Assembly: GCF_009363535.1 (NCBI RefSeq)
Contig: NZ_CP045369.1
Coordinates: 2,243,001-2,307,000, forward strand
Reading direction: 5' to 3'
DNA from: Microbulbifer sp. THAF38
GTDB taxonomy: Bacteria > Pseudomonadota > Gammaproteobacteria > Pseudomonadales > Cellvibrionaceae
DNA: 64,000 nucleotides
Under the pieces are notes generated by a model, which was not told where the DNA came from, did not search any database, and saw nothing but the letters and a program-made list of their open reading frames with translations. This document shows, one piece after another, positions 16,903 to 26,459 of the stretch (position 1 is its first letter; the number at the start of each line of letters is the position of its first letter). A program made the translations under genes and the position numbers.

Positions 16903-17826
16903 CTATTTAAATACTACTCCATTTGCCTCTAACATATTTAAAGTTAATCGACGTCGATTCCGAATATCTTCCGGTGCACCTATATCGAGATTAAAGGCAA
17001 AAACGATATCTCCGCCCATTGAACCCTCTTGTTCAATCCAGCCAACATACCAGCCAATACGATCAACTTTCTCTAAACGAGAGATAACGGTATCGGAATT
17101 GGTTATATCTCCCGTATCTGGATCAATCGGTAAGACAAGTCCACTTTTTGCATGGATTTCACTTGTATTATTCTCAACTTGAGTCCGCATCATTTCCGCT
17201 ACTATTATCTGGTTCTCATCTCTTGCTGGTAGTGAACGCCGCTTTAACATACTCAAAAACTCGACTTGGCCCAGTGCGCTAACTCTCAGAGAACCATCCA
17301 GCCAAAAATGTGTGAGTTCCCGAGAAAGGCCGATATCAGTATTACCATAACCAAGTTTTTTTACCCAGCGGGACATATTTTCATAGCCAATCTTTTTAGC
17401 TGTTTCCTGGTAATACCAAACGGTAGAGTTGGCCATCCCTGTGGCGAGTGTAGTATCCCTGTTCCAGGCTGGTACTGCTCTCTCTCTTCCATCCCACTTC
17501 ATGTATTGGTTTTGCCCTTGGATAATTTCTAGCTCTAATGCAATCAATGCGTGCGCTACTTTAAAAGTTGATGCAGGCAGGAAAGGTTTATGAGCGCGTT
17601 CAGCATTGCATACCCTGAGACGACCGGTATCAATATTGAACATTACAAAAGTAGCACCCGTAGTTTTTTGATTAAGAATCTCGCACCCCTTAGCTTCCTC
17701 TATGGGTAGGCCAGTGATATCTGAGGATAATCCTATTGACTTGCCACTCTTAGAACAACTTGTCGATATGGAAATGCTGATGATTATGAAAAGATAAGCT
17801 TTACATTTTAGGTGTCGATTAATCAT
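16903..17826 (-). CDS. Class D (OXA-type) serine beta-lactamase
   Basis: A 307-residue exported beta-lactamase. All class D landmarks are present: the active-site STFK at S86-K89 (nucleophile and carboxylatable lysine), SxV as STV at 134-136, YGN at 160-162, KSG at 227-229, and a GWYVGWIEQ strand near 258-266. The N-terminal hydrophobic stretch (about 9-23) ends at C24, so it may be a lipoprotein, though the lipobox (STSC) is imperfect; otherwise it is a periplasmic enzyme. It hydrolyses beta-lactams, but the spectrum cannot be predicted. It lies in an AT-rich region beside a class C-like serine hydrolase, with no visible integron, transposase or dedicated regulator directly adjacent. Confidence 0.9.
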   Translation of the reverse strand: MINRHLKCKAYLFIIISISISTSCSKSGKSIGLSSDITGLPIEEAKGCEILNQKTTGATFVMFNIDTGRLRVCNAERAHKPFLPASTFKVAHALIALELEIIQGQNQYMKWDGRERAVPAWNRDTTLATGMANSTVWYYQETAKKIGYENMSRWVKKLGYGNTDIGLSRELTHFWLDGSLRVSALGQVEFLSMLKRRSLPARDENQIIVAEMMRTQVENNTSEIHAKSGLVLPIDPDTGDITNSDTVISRLEKVDRIGWYVGWIEQEGSMGGDIVFAFNLDIGAPEDIRNRRRLTLNMLEANGVVFK

Positions 17827-17958
17827 TTGTAAGCCAAAGCACTTAAGGTTTTATCTATTGAAATTGCAATATTAATTCAATTACTGAATTGGGGTGAAAG
17901 TCCTTATTGTTTTATTAGGTGGTTTAGAGTGGCTTCACTAGTCTGCACATTTAACAGT

Positions 17959-19095
17959 TTAAACATCCATATCACCCAGGATCGTTATGAGAAGCTCATT
18001 AATTAAATGCTGGTTTGAGAAAAATGAACCATCATTCGATGAAAAGGTAATAACTAAATCTCTACTGGGAAAGAGGCCGACATATGAATACCAATATGTA
18101 TTGGAGCCATTGTGCCAAATATGAGTTTCGTCGCCAAAAGTAGATTGAACCCAACCAAAACTGTATGAATTTAAAGCTGGAGTATGGATTAGCTGGTAAG
18201 TTTCTTTATTGAGTAGTGACCCATTCCCCTTTATTCCCTGCAGGTGCTCAAAGGCATATTGGCTTAGATCTTGTAGTGACATATGCACTGACCCAGCCGG
18301 CCCCATTATTGGGCTGTTATCCGCCTCATTGCCGATACCAACGGAATATTTACCTTCAGGTAATTCAATATGCCCTCTAGGTTGAGATATAACATTAACT
18401 CTATTCCTCTCTCCTGGAGGGCCAAATCCAGCGGACTCAGTCCCCAGCGGTTTAAATACTTCCTGTTCGATAAGCTCTTCCCAAGACTGGCCAGTGACTG
18501 TCTCCGCAATAACGCCAGCGACAGTGTACCCAACATTTGAGTAGGAAAAAGATTCACCGGGATTTGAATTCAATGGCAAATTGAGTATTTCCACAACCCA
18601 GTTATATCGATGTTGTATCCTTTGTTTACCTTTTTTGGGGTGTTCAGCTTGGATATCTGCAGAAAAGTTGGTTGGCGCACCTGAGGTATGCGTCAATAAT
18701 TGCCTCAAGGTCACTTTTTGCCACTGCTTATCAATAGCTTTGTCTTTAGCAAATATATCCCCAATTGTAGATTCCCAATTCAAAACTCCTTTTTCTACTA
18801 AGCGAGCAATCATCGTGGCAGTCATGGATTTGGTTATTGAGCCTAAATGCCACTTGTCATTTTTAGATAAGGATACGCCACTATTGACTTCTCTTTCCCC
18901 ACTCGTATATTGGGCGATAACTTGCCCACCCTGAAGAATGACAGATCCAACCCCGACCAACTTATGCTCTTTTTTCATTCCCTCTAGTACATCGCGCAAT
19001 TTTTCTTGGATATCTGTTGATGCCGATAGAATAGGAGCGTAAGTCAGAAGAGTTAACAAGAATACTTTTAGTGCTTTATGAAGATGGCTATTCAT
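17959..19095 (-). CDS. Serine hydrolase of the beta-lactamase/PBP (PF00144) family
   Basis: A 378-residue secreted protein with a signal peptide (about 1-25). It has the SxxK motif SITK at 86-89, YSN at 185-187, and HNG at 328-330 in place of the KTG triad. These fit class C beta-lactamase-related esterases/peptidases rather than a true AmpC. The likely job is hydrolysis of a D-amino-acid peptide, ester or lactone in the periplasm. It lies upstream of the class D beta-lactamase on the same strand with a 132-base gap, so co-transcription is possible but not shown. It diverges from the AraC-type regulator at 19446, which might control it. Confidence 0.87.
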   Translation of the reverse strand: MNSHLHKALKVFLLTLLTYAPILSASTDIQEKLRDVLEGMKKEHKLVGVGSVILQGGQVIAQYTSGEREVNSGVSLSKNDKWHLGSITKSMTATMIARLVEKGVLNWESTIGDIFAKDKAIDKQWQKVTLRQLLTHTSGAPTNFSADIQAEHPKKGKQRIQHRYNWVVEILNLPLNSNPGESFSYSNVGYTVAGVIAETVTGQSWEELIEQEVFKPLGTESAGFGPPGERNRVNVISQPRGHIELPEGKYSVGIGNEADNSPIMGPAGSVHMSLQDLSQYAFEHLQGIKGNGSLLNKETYQLIHTPALNSYSFGWVQSTFGDETHIWHNGSNTYWYSYVGLFPSRDLVITFSSNDGSFFSNQHLINELLITILGDMDV

Positions 19096-19445
19096 TTAAA
19101 ATATTGACCAATGATAACTGCTTAACTCACAGTTGGTTTTCATATTGATAGGGGGATGCTAAAGGATGCTCCTCCCTCGGGAATCTTTTTGGAAATCCTT
19201 TTGATATTAAAATTGGCATTGCTGTCTAAACTTTACTGGAAAATAGGGGCACTCTTTTCTCCATCTTTTTCACCAAGTAGTAGATGCCTTTCCAGATATG
19301 AGACATCTCTTTTCAAATCCTTTTTAAATGGCGTACCACATACTTATCTATATACAGCGCCAGTTTTAGAATCTATACGTCAATGAATAACTACTTTAAT
19401 ATGCAGTTTTCCAATTGTGTTGAATAAACGTGCACTCAAGGTCTG
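19096..19445. other. Divergent intergenic region between serine hydrolase and AraC gene
   Basis: This 350-base AT-rich stretch must contain promoters for both the leftward serine hydrolase and the rightward AraC-family gene. A 76-codon frame at 19156-19386 resembles no protein I know and lacks a ribosome site. I see no clear operator palindrome. Confidence 0.45.
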
Positions 19446-20156
19446 GTGACTTGTATGATTAATGATCAAGAGGTGTTTTCGAGCCCACTATTCCTTCTTG
19501 CTGCTGACCGATTACGGGCGCATACGCTGCCTTCTACTTGTCTCTTATGTGGCCTCGATGGCCCCATTGTTCTGAAGTATGGAGCAAAGCAAGTTGTGGG
19601 TGATATTCTTCTGGTGCGCCCTCAGGTTCTTCATGAGGTGATTATTGAGGGGAGAGCTCGGATTTTAAATCTAAATGGGCTGCAATTTCCCTATGATAGT
19701 GACTTGGCAATTCAACTTACTAACACAAATTATGAAATTGCCATAGATGCCCTCTGGGGCGAAGAGAGTTCGGTACTTGAGTTACGCGCAAAGCTTGGAT
19801 ATCGACAAGTAAAATGCCCTACAGATATCGCTCAAATTATTACCCATCTCTCAGATGAGCCTATGTTTCGTATGTCACAACAAGAGTTGGCGATACGCCT
19901 TAATCGTGAACGAACTCAGGCACTAAAGTATTTTAAGGCGTCAACAGGTATGACATTTCGTGGACTGAAACTGTGGTTGGCGATTCAAAGTGCAGCTCAT
20001 CAGTTATTAACTGGTGATCTGGTTCGTAATGCTGCGTTGGATAATGGTTTTGCCGATACGGCGCATTTCACACGCAGCTTTCGTACAGCATTAGGGATTA
20101 CCCCATCTGAGGCTATAGCTGGTTACCACCTGGCTATGAGCCTATCCAGCAGATAA
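19446..20156 (+). CDS. AraC-family transcriptional regulator
   Basis: A 236-residue protein with an N-terminal cupin-like sensory half (about 10-100) and a C-terminal double helix-turn-helix (about 143-225). The latter ends in the conserved GFADTAHFTRSFRTALGITP segment, the usual AraC second recognition helix and PF-type motif. It should bind DNA and respond to an unknown effector. Two starts are possible, GTG at 19446 and ATG at 19455; an AAGG at 19438-19441 suits the GTG better. Its divergent neighbour, the serine hydrolase, is the natural candidate target. Confidence 0.85.
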   Translation: MTCMINDQEVFSSPLFLLAADRLRAHTLPSTCLLCGLDGPIVLKYGAKQVVGDILLVRPQVLHEVIIEGRARILNLNGLQFPYDSDLAIQLTNTNYEIAIDALWGEESSVLELRAKLGYRQVKCPTDIAQIITHLSDEPMFRMSQQELAIRLNRERTQALKYFKASTGMTFRGLKLWLAIQSAAHQLLTGDLVRNAALDNGFADTAHFTRSFRTALGITPSEAIAGYHLAMSLSSR

Positions 20157-20263
20157 CTGACTCCATCATAATTCTCCCCTTGGCTTCTAAAGCATCATTC
20201 CTAAGCCCAGTTGTTTAAACTGAAGTGACTTAACTGATGCCTTTTTCTGAATGTCAATGGAGG

Positions 20264-20848
20264 CTATTTGTGTGTCTGTTTAAAGAGTGCGTCCCATTCT
20301 TGATCAAAGTTCTCGGGTATTGGCTTCGGGGTTTTCTTGAAGAGTAAAACGCCCACAAGTGCTTCATGCGTGGATGAGTTATTGGTTACCTCTTCTACAA
20401 ACCCTTGCATAATTCCATTACTATCAATTGAAAGCCTGCTCACCGTTTCATCTGACACGTCGAGTGTGACCATAAGAGTGCTATTATCTGTCTTCGAATA
20501 CACAAATATACCAATATCCTTACTATAAATTATTCCATCTTTTGATTCTTCGACGCCTCCTATTTGATGTTTTATATCAGGCTTTTTAAGCACATCAATG
20601 AATCGTCCGCCGCCACCTGATTCGTTCACGGTTAAGACTTTAAAGGTTCGACAGTAATCGCCTTCCCCTATATCTACGGCCTCTTTTTTATGTTCATAAA
20701 AAATAAAAGACCCTTCCTCAACGGTACACCAGATGCCATCCAAGCTTTTTTTTGTGTCTGGACTTGCATAAGGTTTCTCCATATACGCGAATATGACGGC
20801 AAAGATGCCCAACAAGAAAACACTTAAGTTAGCCTTCTTCGAATCCAT
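20264..20848 (-). CDS. Small exported or membrane-anchored protein of unknown function
   Basis: A 194-residue protein with an N-terminal hydrophobic segment (about 7-24, signal peptide or anchor), followed by a mostly beta-type, charged domain with two cysteines (in GIWCTVEEG and GDYCRTF) that could form a disulfide. I do not recognise a family. The frame is full length, AT-rich like its neighbours, and convergent with the AraC gene. Nothing nearby explains its role. Confidence 0.6.
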   Translation of the reverse strand: MDSKKANLSVFLLGIFAVIFAYMEKPYASPDTKKSLDGIWCTVEEGSFIFYEHKKEAVDIGEGDYCRTFKVLTVNESGGGGRFIDVLKKPDIKHQIGGVEESKDGIIYSKDIGIFVYSKTDNSTLMVTLDVSDETVSRLSIDSNGIMQGFVEEVTNNSSTHEALVGVLLFKKTPKPIPENFDQEWDALFKQTHK

Positions 20849-21148
20849 GGTGACCCCTTATTCTTTTGTGGTTTTAACAAGCGTATGTATGAAAGGCCAA
20901 ATGCCCCAATGATAGCTGACACATATCAACCGGATTGGCTAAGTCAGTCCCTGGTGAACAATGAATCAGGTTAGGATGTTTTATTAGAGTGCGCCAGGGT
21001 TGAGGGGTGAATTGGGAGTAAGATATTTCCCCTTTTTCGAGAGTGGAAATTTAAAACTAAGCACTACATATATGTATTTCTGGTTTTTCATTTTTTGTAG
21101 TTATTTAATATTAGGCCTGCATGCTTAGCTTAAAACTTCCTATTCGGT
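20849..21148. other. Intergenic region with no recognised feature
   Basis: About 300 bases between the small exported protein and the end of the hydrogenase locus. It marks the change from AT-rich accessory DNA to the more GC-balanced hydrogenase genes. I found no gene, repeat or clear terminator here. Confidence 0.4.
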
Positions 21149-21394
21149 TCACTTCGCCAGCTTGTTATATATCCAAGCAATAACAACTCCGGCAATATAA
21201 CCATCAACAAATCCCCACACTGCGCCGATGAGGGCACCAATAAAGGTTGGTGCATAGCCAATATAAAGTGACGAAAGTGTAACGACGAGCTCCAATCCCC
21301 AGCCAAACATGGCCGTGATACCGCAGAAAAAGACATAGATTGCCCAAAGCACACCAATTGCAACACCTAAGGCGTTTGGAGCACATCGGTTCAT
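21149..21394 (-). CDS. Small holin-like two-to-three-helix membrane protein
   Basis: An 81-residue membrane protein starting at the ATG at 21394. This is chosen because a strong GGGGAGG ribosome site lies just upstream and the sequence becomes coherent from there; a longer frame to 21550 runs into hypE. It has a first helix at about 8-30 and a Gly-rich pair at about 47-76, with the FIGALIGAVWGFVDGYIAG pattern of a small bacterial family often labelled 'bacteriophage holin', although no phage genes are present here. It lies 103 bases downstream of hypE on the same strand. Function is unknown, and it may be the last gene of the hydrogenase transcript. Confidence 0.75.
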   Translation of the reverse strand: MNRCAPNALGVAIGVLWAIYVFFCGITAMFGWGLELVVTLSSLYIGYAPTFIGALIGAVWGFVDGYIAGVVIAWIYNKLAK

Positions 21395-21497
21395 AGGGGC
21401 CTCCCCTACACTAACAAAATAAATACCATTAATTATGATGATAGCAAAGGGGTGACATACTTGAGTCAGGCTGAGACCGTTGTGATCTTCATGCCTA

Positions 21498-22535
21498 TTA
21501 ACAGATTCTCGGCAACTGCTCTCCGGGTAAGCGTTGCAACAGGCGATCACAACCCAGGCTATTTTTCAGGGTGACCTGGCAACTGGGATTGTCTGAGACC
21601 TGCCCAATGATTGCACAGGATGCCCCAACTGGGTCTTCACCTAGGATGGCGATGGCCTGATCAGCGTACTCTTCGGGAATAACTGCGACAAAGCGCCCCT
21701 CGTTGGCAACGTAAAGCGGGTCTAAGCCCAGCATTTCACAGGCTCCCTGTACGGATTCGCAGACTGGGATCTGCTCTTCATACAATTCAAATGCCCTGCC
21801 ACTGGTTTCGGCCAGCTCCACCAGTGCGGTGGTGAGGCCGCCGCGAGTAAGATCACGCAAGCAGTGAATCTCCACACCACCCTGCAGCAGTGCCTTAACC
21901 GCATTATTGAGTGGGGCGCAGTCACTACTGAGCGCGCTTTCAAACTCCAGCCCTTCGCGACTTGCCATAACGGCAATGCCGTGCCGACCTATATCCCCGG
22001 ACAACAGAATCCTGTCGCCGGGGCGGATATAGCTTGGGTCTAATGGGTGATCACTCAGCAGAGTACCCACTCCACTGGTGTTGATATAGATACCATCGCC
22101 CTTGCCTCTCTCCACCACCTTGGTGTCTCCGGTAACCAGCTTTGTCCCGGTTTCCTCCGCTGCTGCAGCCATGGATTCCAGCACTCTTTTTAATGTACTG
22201 AGTGGTAGTCCCTCTTCCAGAATTAAGCTGCAACTTAAGAACTTTGGCTCAGCACCGCCCATGGCCAGATCGTTGACGGTTCCATATACAGCCAATTTGC
22301 CGATATCCCCTCCAGGGAAAAACAATGGGGTAATTACGAATGAATCGGTGGTGAACACCAGGCGATCAGAATGCCAAGGCAAGGTAGCGCTGTCATGGGC
22401 CTGGTCGATCCAGGTATTTTTAAACAGCGGTTGGATAAAATCGTTTAGAAGCTGCTGGGTCATCTCACCGCCACTGCCATGCCCAAGCCGGATACTGTCC
22501 TTATTTGTCGCTGGGAGTGGACACTGAATATTCAC
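21498..22535 (-). CDS. hypE: Hydrogenase maturation protein HypE (carbamoyl dehydratase)
   Basis: A 345-residue AIR-synthase-like ATPase that dehydrates the carbamoyl group received from HypF on its C-terminal cysteine to a thiocyanate. This supplies the cyanide ligands of the [NiFe] active site. The essential C-terminal tail PRIC is present, as is the N-terminal LGHGSGGE signature. Its ATG lies inside the 3' end of hypD (35-base overlap), indicating coupled translation. It acts in the cytoplasm with HypF, HypC and HypD, all in this locus. Confidence 0.96.
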   Translation of the reverse strand: MNIQCPLPATNKDSIRLGHGSGGEMTQQLLNDFIQPLFKNTWIDQAHDSATLPWHSDRLVFTTDSFVITPLFFPGGDIGKLAVYGTVNDLAMGGAEPKFLSCSLILEEGLPLSTLKRVLESMAAAAEETGTKLVTGDTKVVERGKGDGIYINTSGVGTLLSDHPLDPSYIRPGDRILLSGDIGRHGIAVMASREGLEFESALSSDCAPLNNAVKALLQGGVEIHCLRDLTRGGLTTALVELAETSGRAFELYEEQIPVCESVQGACEMLGLDPLYVANEGRFVAVIPEEYADQAIAILGEDPVGASCAIIGQVSDNPSCQVTLKNSLGCDRLLQRLPGEQLPRIC

Positions 22536-23628
22536 GGGCTTTTACCTGTTGGCTGTAGCGGTGATAGGCTGAGCAGGCGCCCTCTGAAGAAACCATGGGG
22601 GCACCCAGGGGGCGGTCTGGGCGGCAGTCTGTGCCGAAATGGGGGCAATCGGCGGGCTTTTTATGACCGAGCATAATGGCGCCGCTTATACAGTGATGTT
22701 GTTCCTGGGTTTTGATCTCGGGCAGTTTGAATTTTGGCACGGCATCGAATTCCAAAAAATCTTTACGAAGCCCCAAGCCACTCGCCGGTATTTCTCCCAG
22801 GCCGCGCCATTGCTGGGCAGAAACCTTAAACACACTGTCCAGTAATGTTTGTGCTTGCCGGTTACCGACTCGTTCCACCGCCCTCAGGTATTGGTTTTCA
22901 ACCCGATAACTACCCTGCTCCAATTGGCGCAGACACATCAGCAAACCTTCGAGAATATCCAGGGGTTCAAAACCGGTGACGACGATGGGCACCCGGTACT
23001 TTTCTGCAAGCGGCAGGTAATTCTCGTAGCCTGTTATGGAGCACACATGACCGGCAGCAAGAAACCCCTGCACGCGCGAGTCCCCGGCAGAACAAATAGA
23101 GGCAATGGCGGGTGTCACCAAGAATTGGGAGACTAACAGAGAGAAATTTTGTAGAGATTTGTTTTTGGCCTGAGTGGCAGCCATGGCATTGGCGGTTGCG
23201 GTGGTTTCAAATCCTACGGCAAAAAAGACAATTTGTTTTGCGGGGTTGTCCTCGGCAATCTTCACCGCCTGCAAGGGGGAGTAGACGATGCGAATATCGC
23301 CTCCATCGGCCTTCACATCGAGCAGGCTGCACTCTGATCCCGGTACGCGCAACATATCGCCAAAGGAGCAGAAAATGACTTCCGGTAAGGCCGCGATGGT
23401 GATGGCCCGATCAACTGTCTCCAAGGGCGTAACGCAAACCGGGCAGCCGGGCCCATGCACCAGCTCTATTTCCTGAGGCAGTAACTGGTCGAGGCGATTC
23501 TTAACAATGGCGTGGGTTTGACCGCCGCACACCTCCATAATCGTCCAGGGCTGTGTGGTTACTTTGCGAATTTCTGCGGCGATTTTCTGGATGCTTTCAC
23601 TCTGACGGTATTCATTGACGAATTTCAC
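22501..23628 (-). CDS. hypD: Hydrogenase maturation protein HypD
   Basis: A 375-residue iron-sulfur scaffold protein that, with HypC, assembles the Fe(CN)2CO unit for the large subunit. Conserved [16 protein letters not shown] and the C-terminal cysteine cluster ([12 protein letters not shown] and [10 protein letters not shown]) are all visible. A longer frame reaches 23655, but I choose the GTG at 23628. It gives the usual VKFVNEYR start, has AGGAG seven bases upstream, and begins four bases after the hypC stop. It overlaps hypE by 35 bases. Confidence 0.95.
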   Translation of the reverse strand: MKFVNEYRQSESIQKIAAEIRKVTTQPWTIMEVCGGQTHAIVKNRLDQLLPQEIELVHGPGCPVCVTPLETVDRAITIAALPEVIFCSFGDMLRVPGSECSLLDVKADGGDIRIVYSPLQAVKIAEDNPAKQIVFFAVGFETTATANAMAATQAKNKSLQNFSLLVSQFLVTPAIASICSAGDSRVQGFLAAGHVCSITGYENYLPLAEKYRVPIVVTGFEPLDILEGLLMCLRQLEQGSYRVENQYLRAVERVGNRQAQTLLDSVFKVSAQQWRGLGEIPASGLGLRKDFLEFDAVPKFKLPEIKTQEQHHCISGAIMLGHKKPADCPHFGTDCRPDRPLGAPMVSSEGACSAYHRYSQQVKAREYSVSTPSDK

Positions 23629-23632
23629 TGCA

Positions 23633-23875
23633 TCACTCCTGGCCGCTGGGCCCATCCAAGGCTTCCAGGTCGCGAAAAACCTGTGCGGCTTCTTCTTCCC
23701 TTATTTGACTGATGGCGATGCCCACATGCACGATCACATAATCACCAACACCGGCATCGGGAACCAGAGACAAATTGATTTGCCGCGCTATGCCGCCAAA
23801 TCGTACTTTGCCCAGGCGCTCGAGAGGAGAATCACCTGTAATCTCTTCAATAAGGCCGGGAACACCTAAGCACAT
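23633..23875 (-). CDS. hypC: Hydrogenase maturation chaperone HypC
   Basis: An 80-residue chaperone of the HypC/HybG family with the diagnostic MCLGVPG N-terminus, whose Cys2 carries the iron complex with HypD. It has the normal length and a single OB-like domain. It lies six bases downstream of hypF and four bases upstream of the chosen hypD start, so it is part of the tight hyp gene string. Confidence 0.95.
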   Translation of the reverse strand: MCLGVPGLIEEITGDSPLERLGKVRFGGIARQINLSLVPDAGVGDYVIVHVGIAISQIREEEAAQVFRDLEALDGPSGQE

Positions 23876-23881
23876 GCGCTT

Positions 23882-26182
23882 TTAACCTCCCACTGGCTGA
23901 CCAGCCGCGGCCATACAGTGGGCATAATGGAGTTGCCCCAGGGCGATGCCGCCATCGTTTGGGGGGATCTGGCTGTGACAGTGCACGGTAAATCCCTGTT
24001 GGCGTAGGAGCAGTGCGGTGCTCTCTGCTAGCCGTCGGTTTTGGAAAACGCCACCGGAGAGAAAAACCTTTGCCTCACCCACTTCGCGAACCACCGCCAG
24101 AATCATATGGGCCAGAGTAGTGTGGAAAGCCGCAGCCCGTTGCGGCAGTGACTTGCCTTCATCATGTATCAATGCACCGATGCAGGGTGCCCAGTCCAGT
24201 TCCCATTTGTTTCGACGTCGATAGAGATCGAATGGGTAGCTGTCGCCGCTCTGAATTCCGCGGGCGCTATATTCCAGTGCTAGTGCGGCCTGTCCCTCGA
24301 AACTAGACTGGCTACAGAGACCCAGTAGTGCAGCCACTGCATCAAATAGGCGACCGGCGCTGCTACACAGAGGGCTGTTGACCTCCCCTTCCAGCATGGT
24401 AACCAGGTTGCGGCGTTCGCTGCGGGTGAAGCAGCGCTTTAGTAGCTGGTGTTGTAGCGCTACGTATCCGGATATTTCATACAGCAGTCCCGCCGCAGCC
24501 CGCCTCGGTTCGCGCACGGCTTTTTCACCGCCCGGCAGCGGGAATGTGCGCAGGCTGGCGACATGTTCCACTTTTGTGTTGCCATCCCAGAGGAGGAATT
24601 CCCCTCCTCGAACTACGCCACTACTGTCAAAGCCGGTGCCGTCCCAGCAAACACCAAGCGCGGCGCCGCTGTGGCCATGTTCAGCCATACAGGAAAATAG
24701 ATGGGCCACATGGTGTTGCACTTCCAGACGTGGAGCCCGCTGCTTGAGTGCCCACCGATGGGAGCTGTAGCCCGGGTGCTGATCGTGTATCAGGGTTTGT
24801 GGGCGGTGTTGCTGTAAGCGTGTGAGGTCCGCGATGGTCCGATCAAAGTGCTCAATTGCCGTGGCGCTGCCCAGGTCACCAATATGTTGGCTCTGATAAA
24901 TCCAACCGTTGTGTGACAAAGCGACGGAATTTTTTAAATCGGCGCCAAGCGCCAGGTAGGGTTCCGCCACGGCCTGTTGTGACAACTTTGCCTGGGTGAT
25001 CGGCAGGGGCGCGTAGCCACGCGCTCGGCGCAACATTAGTGGGCGATTCTCTATCACGCGCAACACCGAGTCATCCAATGGCCTGACGATACGACGGTTG
25101 TGCAATAGAAACCGGTCGGCAATTTTACCGAGGCGCTGCAACGCCTCTGTGTTTTCAATACAGATTGGTTCCTCGGCAAGATTGCCACTGGTGGCCACTA
25201 ACGGAGCGGCATACTCTTCTGCAAGCAGTAGGTGTAGCGGCGAGGCCGGCAGCATCACCCCCAGGTCTGGTGAGCCCAGTGCCACTAACTCATGCACCCT
25301 GTCACTCGCTTCCGGTTTGGCTTCCAGCAGCACTATGGGCCGTGCTGGTGATGTGAGCAGCTTGGCTTCCAGTTCGGAGATCCGGCAATCCCGACGCGCT
25401 GCTGACAAGGAGCTGTAGAGCAGTGCAAAAGGTTTGTGCGGGCGCTGCTTGCGTTTACGCAGTAGCTCCAAGGCATGTCGGTTACCGGCATCAACCAACA
25501 GCTGAAATCCCCCCACTCCCTTTAGCGCTACTACTTGCCCTTTTGCCAAACTTGCGAGCGTCTCGTTCAGGGCTGCCTGGCGGGTGTAAAGGATTTTGCC
25601 TTTGGCATCACAGAGCTGCAGTTGCGGGCCGCAGTCTGGACAGGCATTGGGTTCGGCGTGAAAACGCCGGTTAGCAGGATTGGCATACTCGGCCTGACAC
25701 TTCGGGCATTGAGTAAACTGCTGCATGGCCGTGTTTGCGCGATCATAAGGTAGCTTTTCGATAATGCTGAAGCGCGGGCCGCAGTGGGTACAGTTGATAA
25801 AGGGGTACTTGTGCCGTCGGTTGCGTGAATCCTGCAGTTCGGCCTGGCAGAAGTTACAGGGGGCCAGGTCCGGTAGCACCATGGTAGTTTGTTCTGAGGC
25901 AACCGTACTTTCGCGTATCTGAAATCCACTGCCGCCTTCAGTTGGAACCACTTCGGTGTCAATATTGAGAATCAGGCTATGGGGTGGTTTTTCCAAAGGC
26001 AAACGCTGTAAAAACTTTTCAACTCCTGCCGTTTCTCCCTCAACCTCTAGTTGCAGTCCACCACTATGATTGGCGACCCAGCCCGTGAGTTGGCAGTCCA
26101 GTGCCAGGCGGTAAATATATGGGCGGAACCCCACTCCCTGGACCAGCCCCTTGATGGCGACTCGACGACGTTCACTGTCCAT
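23882..26182 (-). CDS. hypF: Carbamoyltransferase HypF
   Basis: A 766-residue enzyme that converts carbamoyl phosphate to carbamoyl-adenylate and passes it to HypE. Domains in order: acylphosphatase (about 5-90, VQGVGFRPYIYR), two zinc fingers built from four CxxC pairs (about 105-185), a YrdC-like domain (about 200-380), and a Kae1-like domain with the VQHHVAHL metal site. The start is the ATG at 26182, although the frame is open further up. From there the protein begins MDSERRRVAIKGLVQG as the family does, overlapping the end of hypA by 11 bases. The length is normal. Confidence 0.95.
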   Translation of the reverse strand: MDSERRRVAIKGLVQGVGFRPYIYRLALDCQLTGWVANHSGGLQLEVEGETAGVEKFLQRLPLEKPPHSLILNIDTEVVPTEGGSGFQIRESTVASEQTTMVLPDLAPCNFCQAELQDSRNRRHKYPFINCTHCGPRFSIIEKLPYDRANTAMQQFTQCPKCQAEYANPANRRFHAEPNACPDCGPQLQLCDAKGKILYTRQAALNETLASLAKGQVVALKGVGGFQLLVDAGNRHALELLRKRKQRPHKPFALLYSSLSAARRDCRISELEAKLLTSPARPIVLLEAKPEASDRVHELVALGSPDLGVMLPASPLHLLLAEEYAAPLVATSGNLAEEPICIENTEALQRLGKIADRFLLHNRRIVRPLDDSVLRVIENRPLMLRRARGYAPLPITQAKLSQQAVAEPYLALGADLKNSVALSHNGWIYQSQHIGDLGSATAIEHFDRTIADLTRLQQHRPQTLIHDQHPGYSSHRWALKQRAPRLEVQHHVAHLFSCMAEHGHSGAALGVCWDGTGFDSSGVVRGGEFLLWDGNTKVEHVASLRTFPLPGGEKAVREPRRAAAGLLYEISGYVALQHQLLKRCFTRSERRNLVTMLEGEVNSPLCSSAGRLFDAVAALLGLCSQSSFEGQAALALEYSARGIQSGDSYPFDLYRRRNKWELDWAPCIGALIHDEGKSLPQRAAAFHTTLAHMILAVVREVGEAKVFLSGGVFQNRRLAESTALLLRQQGFTVHCHSQIPPNDGGIALGQLHYAHCMAAAGQPVGG

Positions 26183-26444
26183 CACTGACCTCGAATTGCA
26201 GATTTTCCAGGATGATGTCCTGTGCCTCGGCATGGTGAATATCTGTGTGCTCTTCGATGTCCAGTTGCAGGCCTTCCAGAGGGGTTCCAAAAGTTGCCTG
26301 TTCGAAGTGTTCACGCAGGTGAGCCGCGGATATGTGGGCAAGGGCACCCAAACGCAGCTTGGCGCCCACGACCCTGGCGCCTTCGTTATCGGCGAGTTGT
26401 TGGATTTTCTCGATCAGGTTGCTGATCAGGGATTGTTCGTGCAT
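26172..26444 (-). CDS. hypA: HypA-like nickel chaperone lacking the zinc-binding domain
   Basis: A 90-residue HypA/HybF-type protein. It keeps the nickel-binding MHE N-terminus and the helix-strand body (KLRLGALAHISAAHLREHFE). Typical HypA proteins are about 113-120 residues with two CxxC pairs that bind zinc; this one has no cysteine at all. The last strand (ILENLQFEV) is retained after the missing zinc loop, so it looks like a clean variant rather than a frameshift. It lies between the maturation protease and hypF, overlapping hypF by 11 bases. How it couples to HypB, which is not in the window, is open. Confidence 0.88.
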   Translation of the reverse strand: MHEQSLISNLIEKIQQLADNEGARVVGAKLRLGALAHISAAHLREHFEQATFGTPLEGLQLDIEEHTDIHHAEAQDIILENLQFEVSDGQ

Positions 26445-26459
26445 GGCTGACCTCCGTTG

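Noticed and set aside
19156..19386. 76-codon frame between the serine hydrolase and AraC genes
   Set aside because: No ribosome site or homologous look, and the region is needed for two divergent promoters.
21395..21550. Longer form of the holin-like protein starting inside hypE
   Set aside because: The added residues are not membrane-like, and the strong GGGGAGG site marks the ATG at 21394.
26172..26347. Longer HypF starting at 26347
   Set aside because: The extra 55 residues are hypA read in another frame. The family N-terminus starts at the ATG at 26182.
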